Positions 7,835 through 16,144 of a stretch of 64,000 nucleotides of DNA are shown in pieces; position 1 is the stretch's first letter, and each line of letters starts with the position of its first letter. Source of the DNA: Modestobacter marinus (lineage in GTDB: Bacteria; Actinomycetota; Actinomycetes; Mycobacteriales; Geodermatophilaceae); contig NZ_JAAMPA010000001.1 of the NCBI RefSeq assembly GCF_011758655.1, positions 2,976,001-3,040,000 on the forward strand, read 5' to 3'. The position numbers were made by a program, and so were the translations under genes. Below the pieces are notes generated by a model. The model worked only from the letters and a program-made list of their open reading frames with translations. It was not told the DNA's origin and made no database searches.

Positions 7835-8652
7835 GGCCGGCGAGCGGCGACGGCCCGCAGCTGCGCACGATCACCGTCGGGGGCCGGACGCTGCGCGTCT
7901 CGGTCCGGCCCGGCGACGGCACCCTGACCCCGCTGCTGCTGATGAACGGCATCGGCGCGAGCCTGGAGGTCCTGCAGCCCTTCGTCGACGCGGTCGACCC
8001 GCGGCGTGAGGTGATCCGCTTCGACGTCCCCGGGGTGGGTGGCTCCCCGAAGCCGGTGCTGCCCTACACGATGATGACCTTCGCGCCGGTGGTCGCCGGG
8101 CTGCTCAGCAGGCTGGGCCACCGGGAGGCCGTCGACGTCCTCGGCTTCTCCTGGGGTGGTGGTCTGGCGCAGCAGTTCGCCGTGCAGCACCGGCGGCGCT
8201 GCCGGCGGCTGGTGCTCGCCGCCACCGGGACGGGGTCGTTCATGGTGCCGGCTCATCCGCGGGTGCTGTCCAAGATGCTCACCCCGCGGCGGCACCGCGA
8301 CCCCGACTACGCCCGGACGATCGCCGGGGAGATCTACGGCGGCACGATGCGGGCGCACCCCGAGCGCGCTGCCCGGGCGCTGCACGCGCAGTCGCGGCTC
8401 GGCCCGCGGCGCGGCTACTACTACCAGCTGGCGGCCGGCGCCGGCTGGACGAGCCTGCCGCTGCTCCGGCTGATCCAGCAGCCGACGCTCGTGCTGGCCG
8501 GGGACGACGACCCGATCATCCCCGAGGTGAACCCCCGCCTGATGGCGCGGATGATCCCCGACGGCCAGCTGCACCTCTACCGCGGCGGACACCTGGCCCT
8601 GGTCACCGAGGCGCCGGAGCTCGCGCCGGTCGTGGACCGCTTCCTCAGCTGA
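7831..8652 (+). CDS. phaZ: Intracellular PHA depolymerase (alpha/beta hydrolase)
   Basis: This is a 273-residue alpha/beta hydrolase. The nucleophile elbow GFSWGG (Ser107) leads into GGGLAQQFA, which resembles intracellular medium-chain-length PHA depolymerases. The acid is in LAGDDDPIIP and the His in YRGGHLALV. There is no signal peptide, which fits hydrolysis of cytoplasmic granules. The GTG at 7831 overlaps the phaC stop (GTGA), so translational coupling is likely. A generic esterase cannot be excluded, but the overlap with phaC makes the PHA role the best reading. Confidence 0.85.
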   Translation: MRPASGDGPQLRTITVGGRTLRVSVRPGDGTLTPLLLMNGIGASLEVLQPFVDAVDPRREVIRFDVPGVGGSPKPVLPYTMMTFAPVVAGLLSRLGHREAVDVLGFSWGGGLAQQFAVQHRRRCRRLVLAATGTGSFMVPAHPRVLSKMLTPRRHRDPDYARTIAGEIYGGTMRAHPERAARALHAQSRLGPRRGYYYQLAAGAGWTSLPLLRLIQQPTLVLAGDDDPIIPEVNPRLMARMIPDGQLHLYRGGHLALVTEAPELAPVVDRFLS

Positions 8653-8675
8653 CCCGACCCTCCCCGATCCGGCGA

Positions 8676-8731
8676 GCACTGTGCGGTCCATGCCCAGTCC
8701 AGGGCGACTCCGGGCCGCTGCCGCACAGTGC
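8676..8731. repeat. Palindromic intergenic repeat, copy A
   Basis: Perfect 11-bp arms, GCACTGTGCGG at 8676-8686 and CCGCACAGTGC at 8721-8731, enclose a 34-nt loop. The loop starts TCCATGCCCAGTCCAGGGCG. The same element recurs 46 bp downstream (copy B). No ORF uses it. Confidence 0.8.
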
Positions 8732-8777
8732 CCGCTCGACGGTCCGCAGGCGACGGGCGCGGGCGGCGGGCTCGGGC

Positions 8778-8837
8778 GGGCACTGTGCGGTCCGTGCCCG
8801 GTCCAAGGCGGGAGTGGGCCTTCAGCGCACAGTGCCC
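8778..8837. repeat. Palindromic intergenic repeat, copy B
   Basis: GGGCACTGTGCG (8778-8789) and CGCACAGTGCCC (8826-8837) are perfect 12-bp arms. The loop begins TCCGTGCCCGGTCCAAGGCG after one further G, closely matching copy A. Together the two copies fill most of the gap between phaZ and the nuclease-helicase gene. Confidence 0.8.
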
Positions 8838-8943
8838 GTCCGCGGCCCGCGCGCCCCGGACGGGCGCGGTCCACGCCGATCTGTCGTACCCCCGCCGTAC
8901 GGTCTCGGCAGCTCCTCCGCCGGGGGAGGGAACGGGGGCAGGG

Positions 8944-11900
8944 GTGTACGAGTCCGACGGCGCGCTGGTGGTCAGCGCCAGTGACCTGACCGGCTTCATC
9001 GAGTGCGAGCACCTCACCCGGCTCTCGGTCGAGGTCGCCCGCGGTGCCCGTAGCCGCCCGCCGGCGGTCGACCCGATGACCGAGCTGGTCGCCGCCCACG
9101 GCATGGCCCACGAGGAGCGGCACGTACAGCGACTGCGCGACCGGGGCCTGTCGGTCGTCGAGGTCACCGCACCGTCGGGCAAGGACGCCGCCGGGTTGCA
9201 CCGCGCCCAGGCCGAGACGCTCGCCGCGATGCGCGCCGGGGCCGACGTCGTCTACCAGGCCACCTTCTTCGACGGCACCTGGCGCGGGCACGCCGACTTC
9301 CTGCTCAAGCGCACCGACCGGGTCAGCGACCTGGGGCCCTGGGCCTACGACGTCGCCGACACCAAGCTGGCCCGCCGGATCAAGGTGCCGGCCCTGCTGC
9401 AGATGGCGCTGTACGGCGACCTGCTGGCCGCCCTGCAGGGGGTGCCGCCCGAGCTGCTCACCGTGGTCACCGGCGACCAGCAGGAACTGGTCTTCCGGTA
9501 CTCCGACGCGGAGGCCTACACCCGGGCGGCCCGCACCCGGTTCCTCGCCCGGCTGGCCGACGGCGAGCTGGCGCCGCCCTACCCGAACGCGCACTGCGGG
9601 GTCTGTCCCTGGCGGGAGACCTGCACGGCGCGCTGGCGCGAGGAGGACTCGCTGTCCCTCGTGGCGTTCATGCGCCGCGACCACGCGACCGCGCTGGTCG
9701 AGGCCGGGGTCCCGACCGTCACCGCACTGGCCACCCGGTCGCCCGACGCGCTGCCCGACGCCATCGGCCGCAGCTCCCGGGAGCGGCTCACCCAGCAGGC
9801 CCGGCTCCAGGTGGCCGAGCGGGAGTCCGGGCTGCCGGGCTACGAGTTCCTGCCGCGCGAGCCGGGGCGGGGCTTCGAGCTCCTGCCGCCCCCCAGCGCC
9901 GGCGACCTGTTCTTCGACATCGAGGGCGACCCCTTCGCCGGCGACGCCGGGCTGGAGTACCTCTGGGGTGTCCTGGACACCGCGGGGGAGTTCACCGCCT
10001 TCTGGGGCTGCGACCCGGCCGCCGACGACCAGTCCGCCGCGGAACGGCAGGCGTTCGAGGCGCTGGTCGACCACCTGACCGCGGCCCACGCCGCCGACCC
10101 GGCGATGCACGTCTTCCACTACGCGCCCTACGAGCCGACCCGGCTCAAGACGCTCTCCGCCCGGCTGCAGACCCGGGAGGCCGAGGTCGACCGGCTGCTG
10201 CGCGCCGACGTGCTCGTCGACCTCTACGCCGTGGTGCGCCAGGGCCTGCGGCTGAGCAAGGAGTCGTACTCGATCAAGCAGGTGGAGGACTACTACCGCG
10301 GGCACACCCGCGCGCACGGTGCCGACGTGTCGGACGCGGGGGAGAGCATCGTCGCCTTCGAGCGCTGGCTCGCCACCCGCGACCAGGCGCTGCTCGACCA
10401 GATCGAGGCCTACAACCGCGACGACTGCGTCTCCACCCGGGAGCTGCGCGACTGGCTGGAGGCCCGGCGCACCGAGCTGCTCGCCTCGGGTGCGCGGCTG
10501 GGCCGGCCGGAGGACGGCGACCCCGACGGCTCGGGAGAGAACGCCGCGGCGCAGCAGCTGCGCGAGGAGCTGGAGGTCCGGCTGACCGCGGGGCTCCCCG
10601 ACACCGACCGGACGCCGGAGCAGGAGGCCACCTGGCTGCTGGCCCAGCAGCTGGGGTGGCACGCCCGGGAGGCGCGCTCCGCCTGGTGGGAGTACTTCCG
10701 GCTGCGCGACCTGCCGGCCGACGACCTCGAGCGGGAGACCCCCGCGCTGGGTCCGCTGGAGGCTCCCGAGCTGATCGGCGCGGTCCAGCGGTCGCAGCAC
10801 TGGCGGTACCGCTTCCCGCCGCAGGAGACCAAGGTGTCGGCCGGGAGCCGGTACGAGCACCTGCTGCCCACCGCGGAGGGCAGGCGGCTCACCAGCACCG
10901 TCGTCGACATCGACCCGACCGCCGGCTGGGTGGTGCTGGCGCGCAGCGCGACCGCCGCGCTCGAGCACCCGACCGGGCTGCTGCCCACCTCGCCACCGAG
11001 CGACAAGGTCTTCCGGGCCGCGCTCACCGACCTCGGTGAGCAGGTGGCGGTCAGCGGCATCGACGCCCCCGGCCCGGCCCGGTCGGCCCGGGACCTGCTG
11101 CTGCGCCGGCCGCCGCGGCTGCTCGCCGGTGCGCCGCAGCGCGAGCCGGGGGAGGGTTCGGCGGCCGCCGCGCGCCGGCTGGCCGGGCTGCTCGACGGCG
11201 GGGTGCTCGCGGTGCAGGGGCCGCCGGGGGCGGGGAAGACGTACACCGGGGCCCGGGCGGTCGTCGATCTGGTCCGCGCGGGCAAGCGGGTGGGGGTGAC
11301 CGCCTCCAGCCACAAGGTGATCGGCAACCTGCTCGACGCGGTGATGGCGGCCGCCCGGGAGGCCGGGGTGCCGGTGCGGGCGCTGCAGAAGGCCGACGAG
11401 CTGCAGCGGTGCGGCGACGTCGACGTGCAGTGCGTCGGCTCCAACGGGCAGGTCGTCGACGCCCTCGACGGCGGCGACGTCGACCTGGTGGCCGGCACCT
11501 CGTGGCTGTTCGCCCGCCCCGAGCTGGCCGGCCGGCTGGACGTGCTGGTGGTCGACGAGGCCGGGCAGCTGTCCCTGGCCAACACCCTGGCGGTCAGCCG
11601 GGCCGCGGCCAACCTGGTGCTGCTCGGTGACCCCCAGCAGCTGCGCCAGCCGGGGCGGGGCATCCACCCCGACGGCGCGGACGTCTCCGCGCTGCAGCAC
11701 GTGCTGGGCGAGCAGGAGGTGCTCCCCGCCGACCGCGGGGTGTTCCTGGACCGCAGCTGGCGGATGGCGCCGGCGCTGTGCCGGGTGGTCTCCGCGCTGT
11801 CCTACGGCGGGGAGCTGCAGCCGGCGGAGGTCACGGCCGGCAACGAGCTCGACACCCCGGCCCGGTGGGCGGCGCCGGCCGGGATCGGCTGGCTGCCGGT

Positions 11901-12405
11901 GGTGCACGAGGGCAACGGCTCGGCGTCCCCGGAGGAGGCGGCGGTCGTGGCCGAGCTCGTCGCGGGGCTGATGGGCCGGAGCTGGCGGACCGGCGGGGTG
12001 GAACGGGTGATGGGGCCGGCCGACGTCCTGGTCGTCACCCCGTACAACGCGCAGGTCAACCAGGTGCGCAGCGCACTGGCCGCGGTCGGGTTGGGCGGGG
12101 TGGAGGTCGGCACGGTCGACAAGTTCCAGGGCCGGGAGGCGGCGGTCGCGGTCTTCTCGCTGGCCGCCTCCAGCGGTGCCCACGTGCCGCGGCGGCTGGA
12201 CTTCCTGCTCGACCGGCACCGGCTCAACGTGGCGCTGTCCCGGGCCAAGACCGTCGCCTACCTCGTCGGCAGCCCGGCGCTGCTCACCTCGCCGGTGCAG
12301 ACCCCGGAGCAGCTGCGGCTGGTCAACGGGCTGTGCCGCCTGGTCGAGATCGCCACCGCGGCGGGCCGGGCCGCCCCGCCGGCCATGGTGACCGCGTCGG
12401 CATGA
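8944..12405 (+). CDS. TM0106-type RecB-like nuclease fused to SF1 helicase
   Basis: A 1153-residue predicted DNA repair or processing enzyme. The N-terminal third is a Cas4/RecB-like PD-(D/E)xK nuclease: GHADFLLK, then the catalytic-looking VADTKLA. Likely Fe-S cysteines are C21 and CGVCPWRETC (C218, C221, C227). A middle RNase H-like region opens with LFFDIEGDPF. The C-terminal half is a superfamily 1 helicase: Walker A GPPGAGKT (about 758-765), Walker B VVDEAGQ (about 870), LLGDPQQL, VTPYNAQVN, DKFQGRE and LNVALSRAK. The GTG at 8944 follows a G-rich ribosome site; an upstream frame to 8728 runs through the hairpin repeats and is rejected. Its substrate is not known to me. A vsr remnant lies just downstream. 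Confidence 0.87.
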   Translation: MYESDGALVVSASDLTGFIECEHLTRLSVEVARGARSRPPAVDPMTELVAAHGMAHEERHVQRLRDRGLSVVEVTAPSGKDAAGLHRAQAETLAAMRAGADVVYQATFFDGTWRGHADFLLKRTDRVSDLGPWAYDVADTKLARRIKVPALLQMALYGDLLAALQGVPPELLTVVTGDQQELVFRYSDAEAYTRAARTRFLARLADGELAPPYPNAHCGVCPWRETCTARWREEDSLSLVAFMRRDHATALVEAGVPTVTALATRSPDALPDAIGRSSRERLTQQARLQVAERESGLPGYEFLPREPGRGFELLPPPSAGDLFFDIEGDPFAGDAGLEYLWGVLDTAGEFTAFWGCDPAADDQSAAERQAFEALVDHLTAAHAADPAMHVFHYAPYEPTRLKTLSARLQTREAEVDRLLRADVLVDLYAVVRQGLRLSKESYSIKQVEDYYRGHTRAHGADVSDAGESIVAFERWLATRDQALLDQIEAYNRDDCVSTRELRDWLEARRTELLASGARLGRPEDGDPDGSGENAAAQQLREELEVRLTAGLPDTDRTPEQEATWLLAQQLGWHAREARSAWWEYFRLRDLPADDLERETPALGPLEAPELIGAVQRSQHWRYRFPPQETKVSAGSRYEHLLPTAEGRRLTSTVVDIDPTAGWVVLARSATAALEHPTGLLPTSPPSDKVFRAALTDLGEQVAVSGIDAPGPARSARDLLLRRPPRLLAGAPQREPGEGSAAAARRLAGLLDGGVLAVQGPPGAGKTYTGARAVVDLVRAGKRVGVTASSHKVIGNLLDAVMAAAREAGVPVRALQKADELQRCGDVDVQCVGSNGQVVDALDGGDVDLVAGTSWLFARPELAGRLDVLVVDEAGQLSLANTLAVSRAAANLVLLGDPQQLRQPGRGIHPDGADVSALQHVLGEQEVLPADRGVFLDRSWRMAPALCRVVSALSYGGELQPAEVTAGNELDTPARWAAPAGIGWLPVVHEGNGSASPEEAAVVAELVAGLMGRSWRTGGVERVMGPADVLVVTPYNAQVNQVRSALAAVGLGGVEVGTVDKFQGREAAVAVFSLAASSGAHVPRRLDFLLDRHRLNVALSRAKTVAYLVGSPALLTSPVQTPEQLRLVNGLCRLVEIATAAGRAAPPAMVTASA

Positions 12406-12481
12406 GCCGGGCGGGTGCCGTGGTCGACCTCCGGCAGGCCCCGGACGCCTCCTCGGCTCCGGTCCGCGCCCGGTTCCGCCG

Positions 12482-12631
12482 CCAGGGGAGGCGGGGACCC
12501 GGGACCGGCGCACCGACGCGGTGCTGACCGAGCTGGGATGGCGGGTGTTGCGCTTCTGGGAGCACGAGGACCCGGACTCCGTCGTCGACGCCATCTGTAC
12601 CGCGCTGGGGCGGGCCTCGCCCGCCCCGTGA
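12482..12631 (+). pseudogene. C-terminal remnant of a Vsr-type mismatch endonuclease
   Basis: Read in frame from 12491, this stretch gives AGTRDRRTDAVLTELGW, then RVLRFWEHEDPDSVVDAIC and a TGA at 12629-12631. This closely resembles the C-terminus of very short patch repair endonucleases (RDRRTD...GW.V.R.WEHE). The N-terminal catalytic part (zinc-site and Asp motifs) is missing, and no start or complete upstream frame exists. It is therefore a decayed fragment. It starts about 75 bp after the nuclease-helicase stop, consistent with loss from a former repair or restriction-linked locus. Confidence 0.7.
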
Positions 12632-12675
12632 GCCGCTGGGCGCAGCTGATCCGGGTCGAGGCGTTCCCCGAGCGG

Positions 12676-12694
12676 CCCGGTTAGGCTAGCCTCA
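12676..12694 (+). promoter_or_regulatory. IdeR/DtxR iron box
   Basis: CCCGGTTAGGCTAGCCTCA matches the IdeR consensus at 14 of 19 positions, with the core GGTTAGGCTA intact. It lies 50 bp before the siderophore-interacting protein start. It is the second iron box in the window, and both precede iron-uptake genes. Confidence 0.82.
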
Positions 12695-12743
12695 CCATCG
12701 TCCGGCTGCGCACGAGCCGGTCACGACGAGCGCGGGAGCAGCG

Positions 12744-13745
12744 ATGACCACGGCGGTGACCGGACGTGCCGGAACGGCGGTTCTCGAGAACCGCACCGAG
12801 CCGCAACCGGCGGTCCCGCAGCCGGTACCGGCACCGAGCTACCGCTTCTTCTGCGCCACCGTGGGGCGGGTCCAGCGGCTGAGCCCCAGCTTCCTGCGGC
12901 TCACCCTCACCGGCCCGGAGCTCACCGGCTTCGGCGCGGCCGGTGACGACCAGCGGATCAAGCTGGTGCTCTCCCGGGACGGCGCCCCGGTGACCGACCT
13001 GCTCACCGACGGCCCGACCTGGTACCAGGACTACTGCGCGCTGCCCGATGCGCGCCGCCCCTACCTGCGCACCTACACCGTGCGCGCCGCCCGCCCGCAG
13101 CTGGGCGAGCTGGACGTCGACGTGGTGCTGCATGGGGTCGAGGACGGCCACCCCGGGCCGGCCGCCAGCTGGGCCGCCGCCGCCGTCCCGGGCGATCCGA
13201 TCGTCGTGCTGGGCCCCGACCGCCCCCGCCCGGGCCGGTCGGCGTCCGGCCGGCCGTGGGGGGTCGAGTGGGCCCCGCCGGCCGAGGGCCCCCTGTTCCT
13301 CGCCGGGGACGAGACCGCCGTCCCGGCGATCAGCGCGATCGTGGAGGCCCTGCCCGCCGGCCGGCGCGCCATCGCCGTCCTCGAGGTGCCCCAGGCCCAG
13401 GACGTGCTGTCGCTGACCGTGCCGCCGGGGGTCGAGGTCCGCTGGCTCGTGCGCGGCGACCGGGCACCCGGCGAGGCGCTCGGCGCGGCGGTGCACGCCG
13501 CGCTCTGCGAACTCGGCGTGGCCGCCCGCACCGCCGGGCAGGAGCTCGAGGACGTCGACCTGGAGGGCGGCGTCCTCTGGGAGGTGCCCGACGAGGGCGG
13601 CGCCGACGGCTGTTACGCCTGGCTGGCCGGGGAGGCCGGCATGGTCAAGAAGCTGCGCCGCCGCCTGGTCCGCGACCTCGGCGTCCCCCGCACGTCGGTG
13701 GCCTTCATGGGCTACTGGCGGCTCGGGGCAGCCGAGGGCAGCTGA
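12744..13745 (+). CDS. Siderophore-interacting protein (ferric-siderophore reductase, SIP family)
   Basis: This cytoplasmic flavoprotein of the ViuB/YqjH family should release iron from imported siderophores by reduction. Of 333 residues, the first about 30 are a Pro/Ala-rich extension. The FAD-binding motif RTYTVR is at 109-114 and the NAD(P)H-site motif GDETAVPAI at 188-196. YAWLAGEAGMVKKLRR and FMGYWRLG close the protein, as usual for the family. An IdeR box sits 50 bp upstream. It would be the cytoplasmic partner of the binding lipoprotein at 3623, although the two are 8 kb apart and the permease is not in the window. Confidence 0.93.
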   Translation: MTTAVTGRAGTAVLENRTEPQPAVPQPVPAPSYRFFCATVGRVQRLSPSFLRLTLTGPELTGFGAAGDDQRIKLVLSRDGAPVTDLLTDGPTWYQDYCALPDARRPYLRTYTVRAARPQLGELDVDVVLHGVEDGHPGPAASWAAAAVPGDPIVVLGPDRPRPGRSASGRPWGVEWAPPAEGPLFLAGDETAVPAISAIVEALPAGRRAIAVLEVPQAQDVLSLTVPPGVEVRWLVRGDRAPGEALGAAVHAALCELGVAARTAGQELEDVDLEGGVLWEVPDEGGADGCYAWLAGEAGMVKKLRRRLVRDLGVPRTSVAFMGYWRLGAAEGS

Positions 13746-13765
13746 CCCTCGCTACGGTCGACACC

Positions 13766-13912
13766 GTGCTCCGTCTCCTGCTCCTGCTGCTCCTCGTCTG
13801 GGTCGCGGTGACCGTGGTCGGCGTGATCGTGGAGGGCCTGTTCTGGCTGGCCGTCGTCGGCCTGGTCTTCTTCGTGGCCACAGCCGTGCTCGGCGCCTCG
13901 CGGCGCCGGTGA
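13766..13912 (+). CDS. Small two-helix membrane protein (48 aa)
   Basis: A 48-residue, almost wholly hydrophobic protein with two predicted membrane helices (LRLLLLLLLVWVAVTVVGVI and LFWLAVVGLVFFVATAV) and a basic end, RRR. It is too short for many gene callers. The GTG start has TACGGT (13753-13758) 7 nt upstream, so the mRNA probably starts at the GTG. Its stop overlaps the next gene by 4 bp (GTGA), showing real translation is likely. Function unknown. Confidence 0.65.
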   Translation: MLRLLLLLLLVWVAVTVVGVIVEGLFWLAVVGLVFFVATAVLGASRRR

Positions 13913-14328
13913 CGACGCTGCTGGTCGACGTCGCCAACGCCGTGGGGTCCCGGCCCGACGGCTGGTGGCGCGACCGGGCCGGTGCCACCTCCAGACTGCT
14001 GCAGCAGCTCGCCGCGCTGCCCGGCCGGCAGCTGGCCGGGCCCGACGGTGAGCCGGTACCGGTGACCGCCCTGGTCGCGGTGGTCGAGGGACAGGCCCGG
14101 GACGTCGCGGCCCCCGCCGGCCTGCGGCTGGTCCGGGCGCCCGGCAGCGGCGACGATGCGCTGGCCGAGACCGCCACCGACCTCGCCGACGGGGACGACG
14201 ACCTGCTGGTGGTCACCGCCGACCGGGGGTTGCGCGACCGGCTGCCGGCTCTCACCCGGGTCGCCGGGCCGGGCTGGCTGCTGGCGGCGGCCGACCGCGC
14301 CGCCGAGGAGACCGGGCCGGCGACCTGA
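13909..14328 (+). CDS. PIN/NYN-like domain protein, possible nuclease
   Basis: This 139-residue protein has the look of a PIN- or NYN-fold protein. An acidic residue sits at the end of the first strand (LLVDVANAVGS), GSGDD is mid-protein, and a final VVTADRGLRDR carries a further acidic residue. These would form a metal-dependent nuclease site, but I cannot confirm the fold by eye. Similar actinobacterial proteins are sometimes labelled NTP pyrophosphohydrolase without evidence. It begins with a GTG overlapping the stop of the small membrane protein, so the two are translationally coupled. Confidence 0.6.
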   Translation: MTTLLVDVANAVGSRPDGWWRDRAGATSRLLQQLAALPGRQLAGPDGEPVPVTALVAVVEGQARDVAAPAGLRLVRAPGSGDDALAETATDLADGDDDLLVVTADRGLRDRLPALTRVAGPGWLLAAADRAAEETGPAT

Positions 14329-14360
14329 GCCCCGCCGGCGGGACGGTGCAGGGTGGACCC

Positions 14361-14963
14361 ATGACCCCGCCCCTCAGCCCGCCCGCGGCGGTACGTGTCG
14401 CCGCCTCCCTGGCCACCACCGCGCTGGTCGCCGTCCGGCCCGAGCAGCTCACCGCACCGACACCGTGCGGCGACTTCGACGTCCGGGCTCTCCTGGACCA
14501 CCTGGGCTGGGCCGCGTTGCTGTCCCAGCGTTCGGCGACCGGACTGCCGTTGGAGCGCGACCGGAGCAGCCTGCGGCCGGCGCCGTTCCTGGACGGGCTG
14601 CCGGCCGAGGAGTGGGCCGGCGCCCTCCCCGTCGAGCTGGACACCGCGGCCGACGCCTGGGCCGACCCGGCCGCCTGGGAGGGCGAGACCGTCTTCGGCA
14701 CCGCACCGATGCCCGCCGGCGTCGTCGGCCCGCTGATGCTCGCGGAGTTCGTCCTGCACGGCTGGGACCTGGCCCGCGCGGTCGGCGCGCCCTATGACGT
14801 GCCGGCCGGGCTCGGGAAGGCGGTGCTGGCGGCGATCGAGCCGCTGGCCGAGCTGGGCCGGGACAGCGGCTGGTACGGGCCCGCGGTGGCGGTGCCGACC
14901 GAGGCCGCGGCCTTCGACCGGGCGCTCGGGCTCGCCGGCCGGGACCCCGGCTGGCGAGCCTGA
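14361..14963 (+). CDS. TIGR03086-type metal-binding (DinB/mycothiol-dependent-like) protein
   Basis: A 200-residue four-helix-bundle protein of the maleylpyruvate isomerase/DinB superfamily. TPCGDFDVRALLDHLGW carries the first metal-ligand His, and EFVLHGWDLARA a second His-containing motif. Actinobacterial members act as mycothiol-dependent enzymes or have unknown roles. The ATG at 14361 is preceded at 6 nt by CAGGGT (14349-14354), a likely leaderless start. The gene ends 5 bp before a convergent gene. The exact reaction is unknown. Confidence 0.78.
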   Translation: MTPPLSPPAAVRVAASLATTALVAVRPEQLTAPTPCGDFDVRALLDHLGWAALLSQRSATGLPLERDRSSLRPAPFLDGLPAEEWAGALPVELDTAADAWADPAAWEGETVFGTAPMPAGVVGPLMLAEFVLHGWDLARAVGAPYDVPAGLGKAVLAAIEPLAELGRDSGWYGPAVAVPTEAAAFDRALGLAGRDPGWRA

Positions 14964-14967
14964 CCGC

Positions 14968-15927
14968 TCAGTCGAGGATCTTCACCACGCGCAGCCGGGT
15001 GGAGCGCCGGCGCCCCGGCAGGGAGGCGGCGAGGGCGAGGGCGACGGCCACGCCGTCCTCGATCACCGCGGCCTGCCAGTCCGGCATCCGGTCCGCCGCC
15101 CACCGCCGCCAGCCGAGGCCGCCGAAGGACCCGGCCGCGGCACCGACCGCACCGGCGAGCACCGGCAGGGCGGCGTTCTGCCCCTGGCGCCGGGCGAGCA
15201 GCCCGGCGCCGCCGGCCCCGCTGGCCAGCCGCGAGGGGAGGACACCGGGGCTGGTCCGCGCCGGGATGCCGGGCTGCTTGTCCGCGTAGACCTCGCCCCC
15301 CACGGAGACCAGCGAGGCCAGCTTCTTCACGGCGCCGGTGTCGGCCGCGGTGAGCGTCGGCGCCGCGAGCCCGAGCGAACTGCGGCCGCCGGCCGCGGTG
15401 CCGAGCAGCAGCGACCTGGCGATCAGCCCGGCCGATGCGCGCTGCCGGACGAGGACCCGCTCCTCCCGCGTCGGCAGCGCGGAGACGACCGCCTGCACGG
15501 CGGCACCGTAGGCCAGGTGCGGCACCGCGTCGGCCGCCCAGTCCTGGGTCGTCCAGGTGCGCGGGTCGGTCACGCCCAGCGCCGCCGTCGGCCCGTCGGT
15601 GGCCGCCATCGAGGCCGCGCCGACGACGACCGCGCCGACCGGCCCGGGCATCCGGATCCCACCGGCCCGGGCCAGGCTGGCCAGCAGGCCGACGCCCAGG
15701 CCGTTGCCGATGCCCAGCAGCGCACCGAGGCCGGTGGTGCGGGCCTGCCGCTCCGCGCCCTTCCCCGGCACCTCCAGCCCGGCGGCGTCTGCGAGTGCGG
15801 CGGCGGTCTGCGCCGGCACGGTGCTGGCCGGCCGACCGCGGCGCAGCATGTCGGCGTAGGTGAGGGCGTTGAGGGCGGTGGTGCCGGCGGCGCCGGCGAG
15901 CAGCCCCCGAGCGAAGGTCCCGGTCAT
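14968..15927 (-). CDS. Conserved membrane-associated protein, unknown function
   Basis: A 319-residue Ala/Gly-rich protein starting MTGTFARGLLAGAAGTTALN. Its N-terminal half has several hydrophobic segments with short loops. The C-terminal half (LPSRLASGAGGAGLLARRQG, then PDWQAAVIEDGVAVALALAA) recalls DUF4126-type membrane proteins. The ATG at 15927 was chosen; the frame stays open far upstream, but that part is the antisense of the MFS gene. It diverges from the MFS transporter across 217 bp. Role unknown. Confidence 0.7.
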   Translation of the reverse strand: MTGTFARGLLAGAAGTTALNALTYADMLRRGRPASTVPAQTAAALADAAGLEVPGKGAERQARTTGLGALLGIGNGLGVGLLASLARAGGIRMPGPVGAVVVGAASMAATDGPTAALGVTDPRTWTTQDWAADAVPHLAYGAAVQAVVSALPTREERVLVRQRASAGLIARSLLLGTAAGGRSSLGLAAPTLTAADTGAVKKLASLVSVGGEVYADKQPGIPARTSPGVLPSRLASGAGGAGLLARRQGQNAALPVLAGAVGAAAGSFGGLGWRRWAADRMPDWQAAVIEDGVAVALALAASLPGRRRSTRLRVVKILD

Positions 15928-16144
15928 GTCCCGACCCTCGGCCCCCGGCGCCGGTCCGGCAACCGCAGGGGCGGGCGGGACGTGCGTTGCGACACCGTGC
16001 GCGCTCTCACGCCGTCCGCACACCGGATCGACACGCATTGTGCACATCCGAGTGGCACCGTGGAGACAGCGCCCGAGGTCGTGTGCTCCCCGACCCCCGC
16101 CAGCCGTTCCGCGGTGCTGCGCGTCCACTCCCCGAAGGTCTCCC

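Noticed and set aside
8676..8837. CRISPR array
   Set aside because: Only two palindromic units with no spacer-repeat periodicity and no cas genes apart from a generic Cas4-like nuclease domain.
8728..8943. N-terminal extension of the nuclease-helicase frame
   Set aside because: It runs through the second hairpin repeat, has no domain match and lacks a ribosome site; the GTG at 8944 has one.
7816..12594. 1592-aa minus-strand open frame
   Set aside because: A shadow of the nuclease-helicase gene caused by high GC; composition is Pro/Arg/Gly-rich with no domains.
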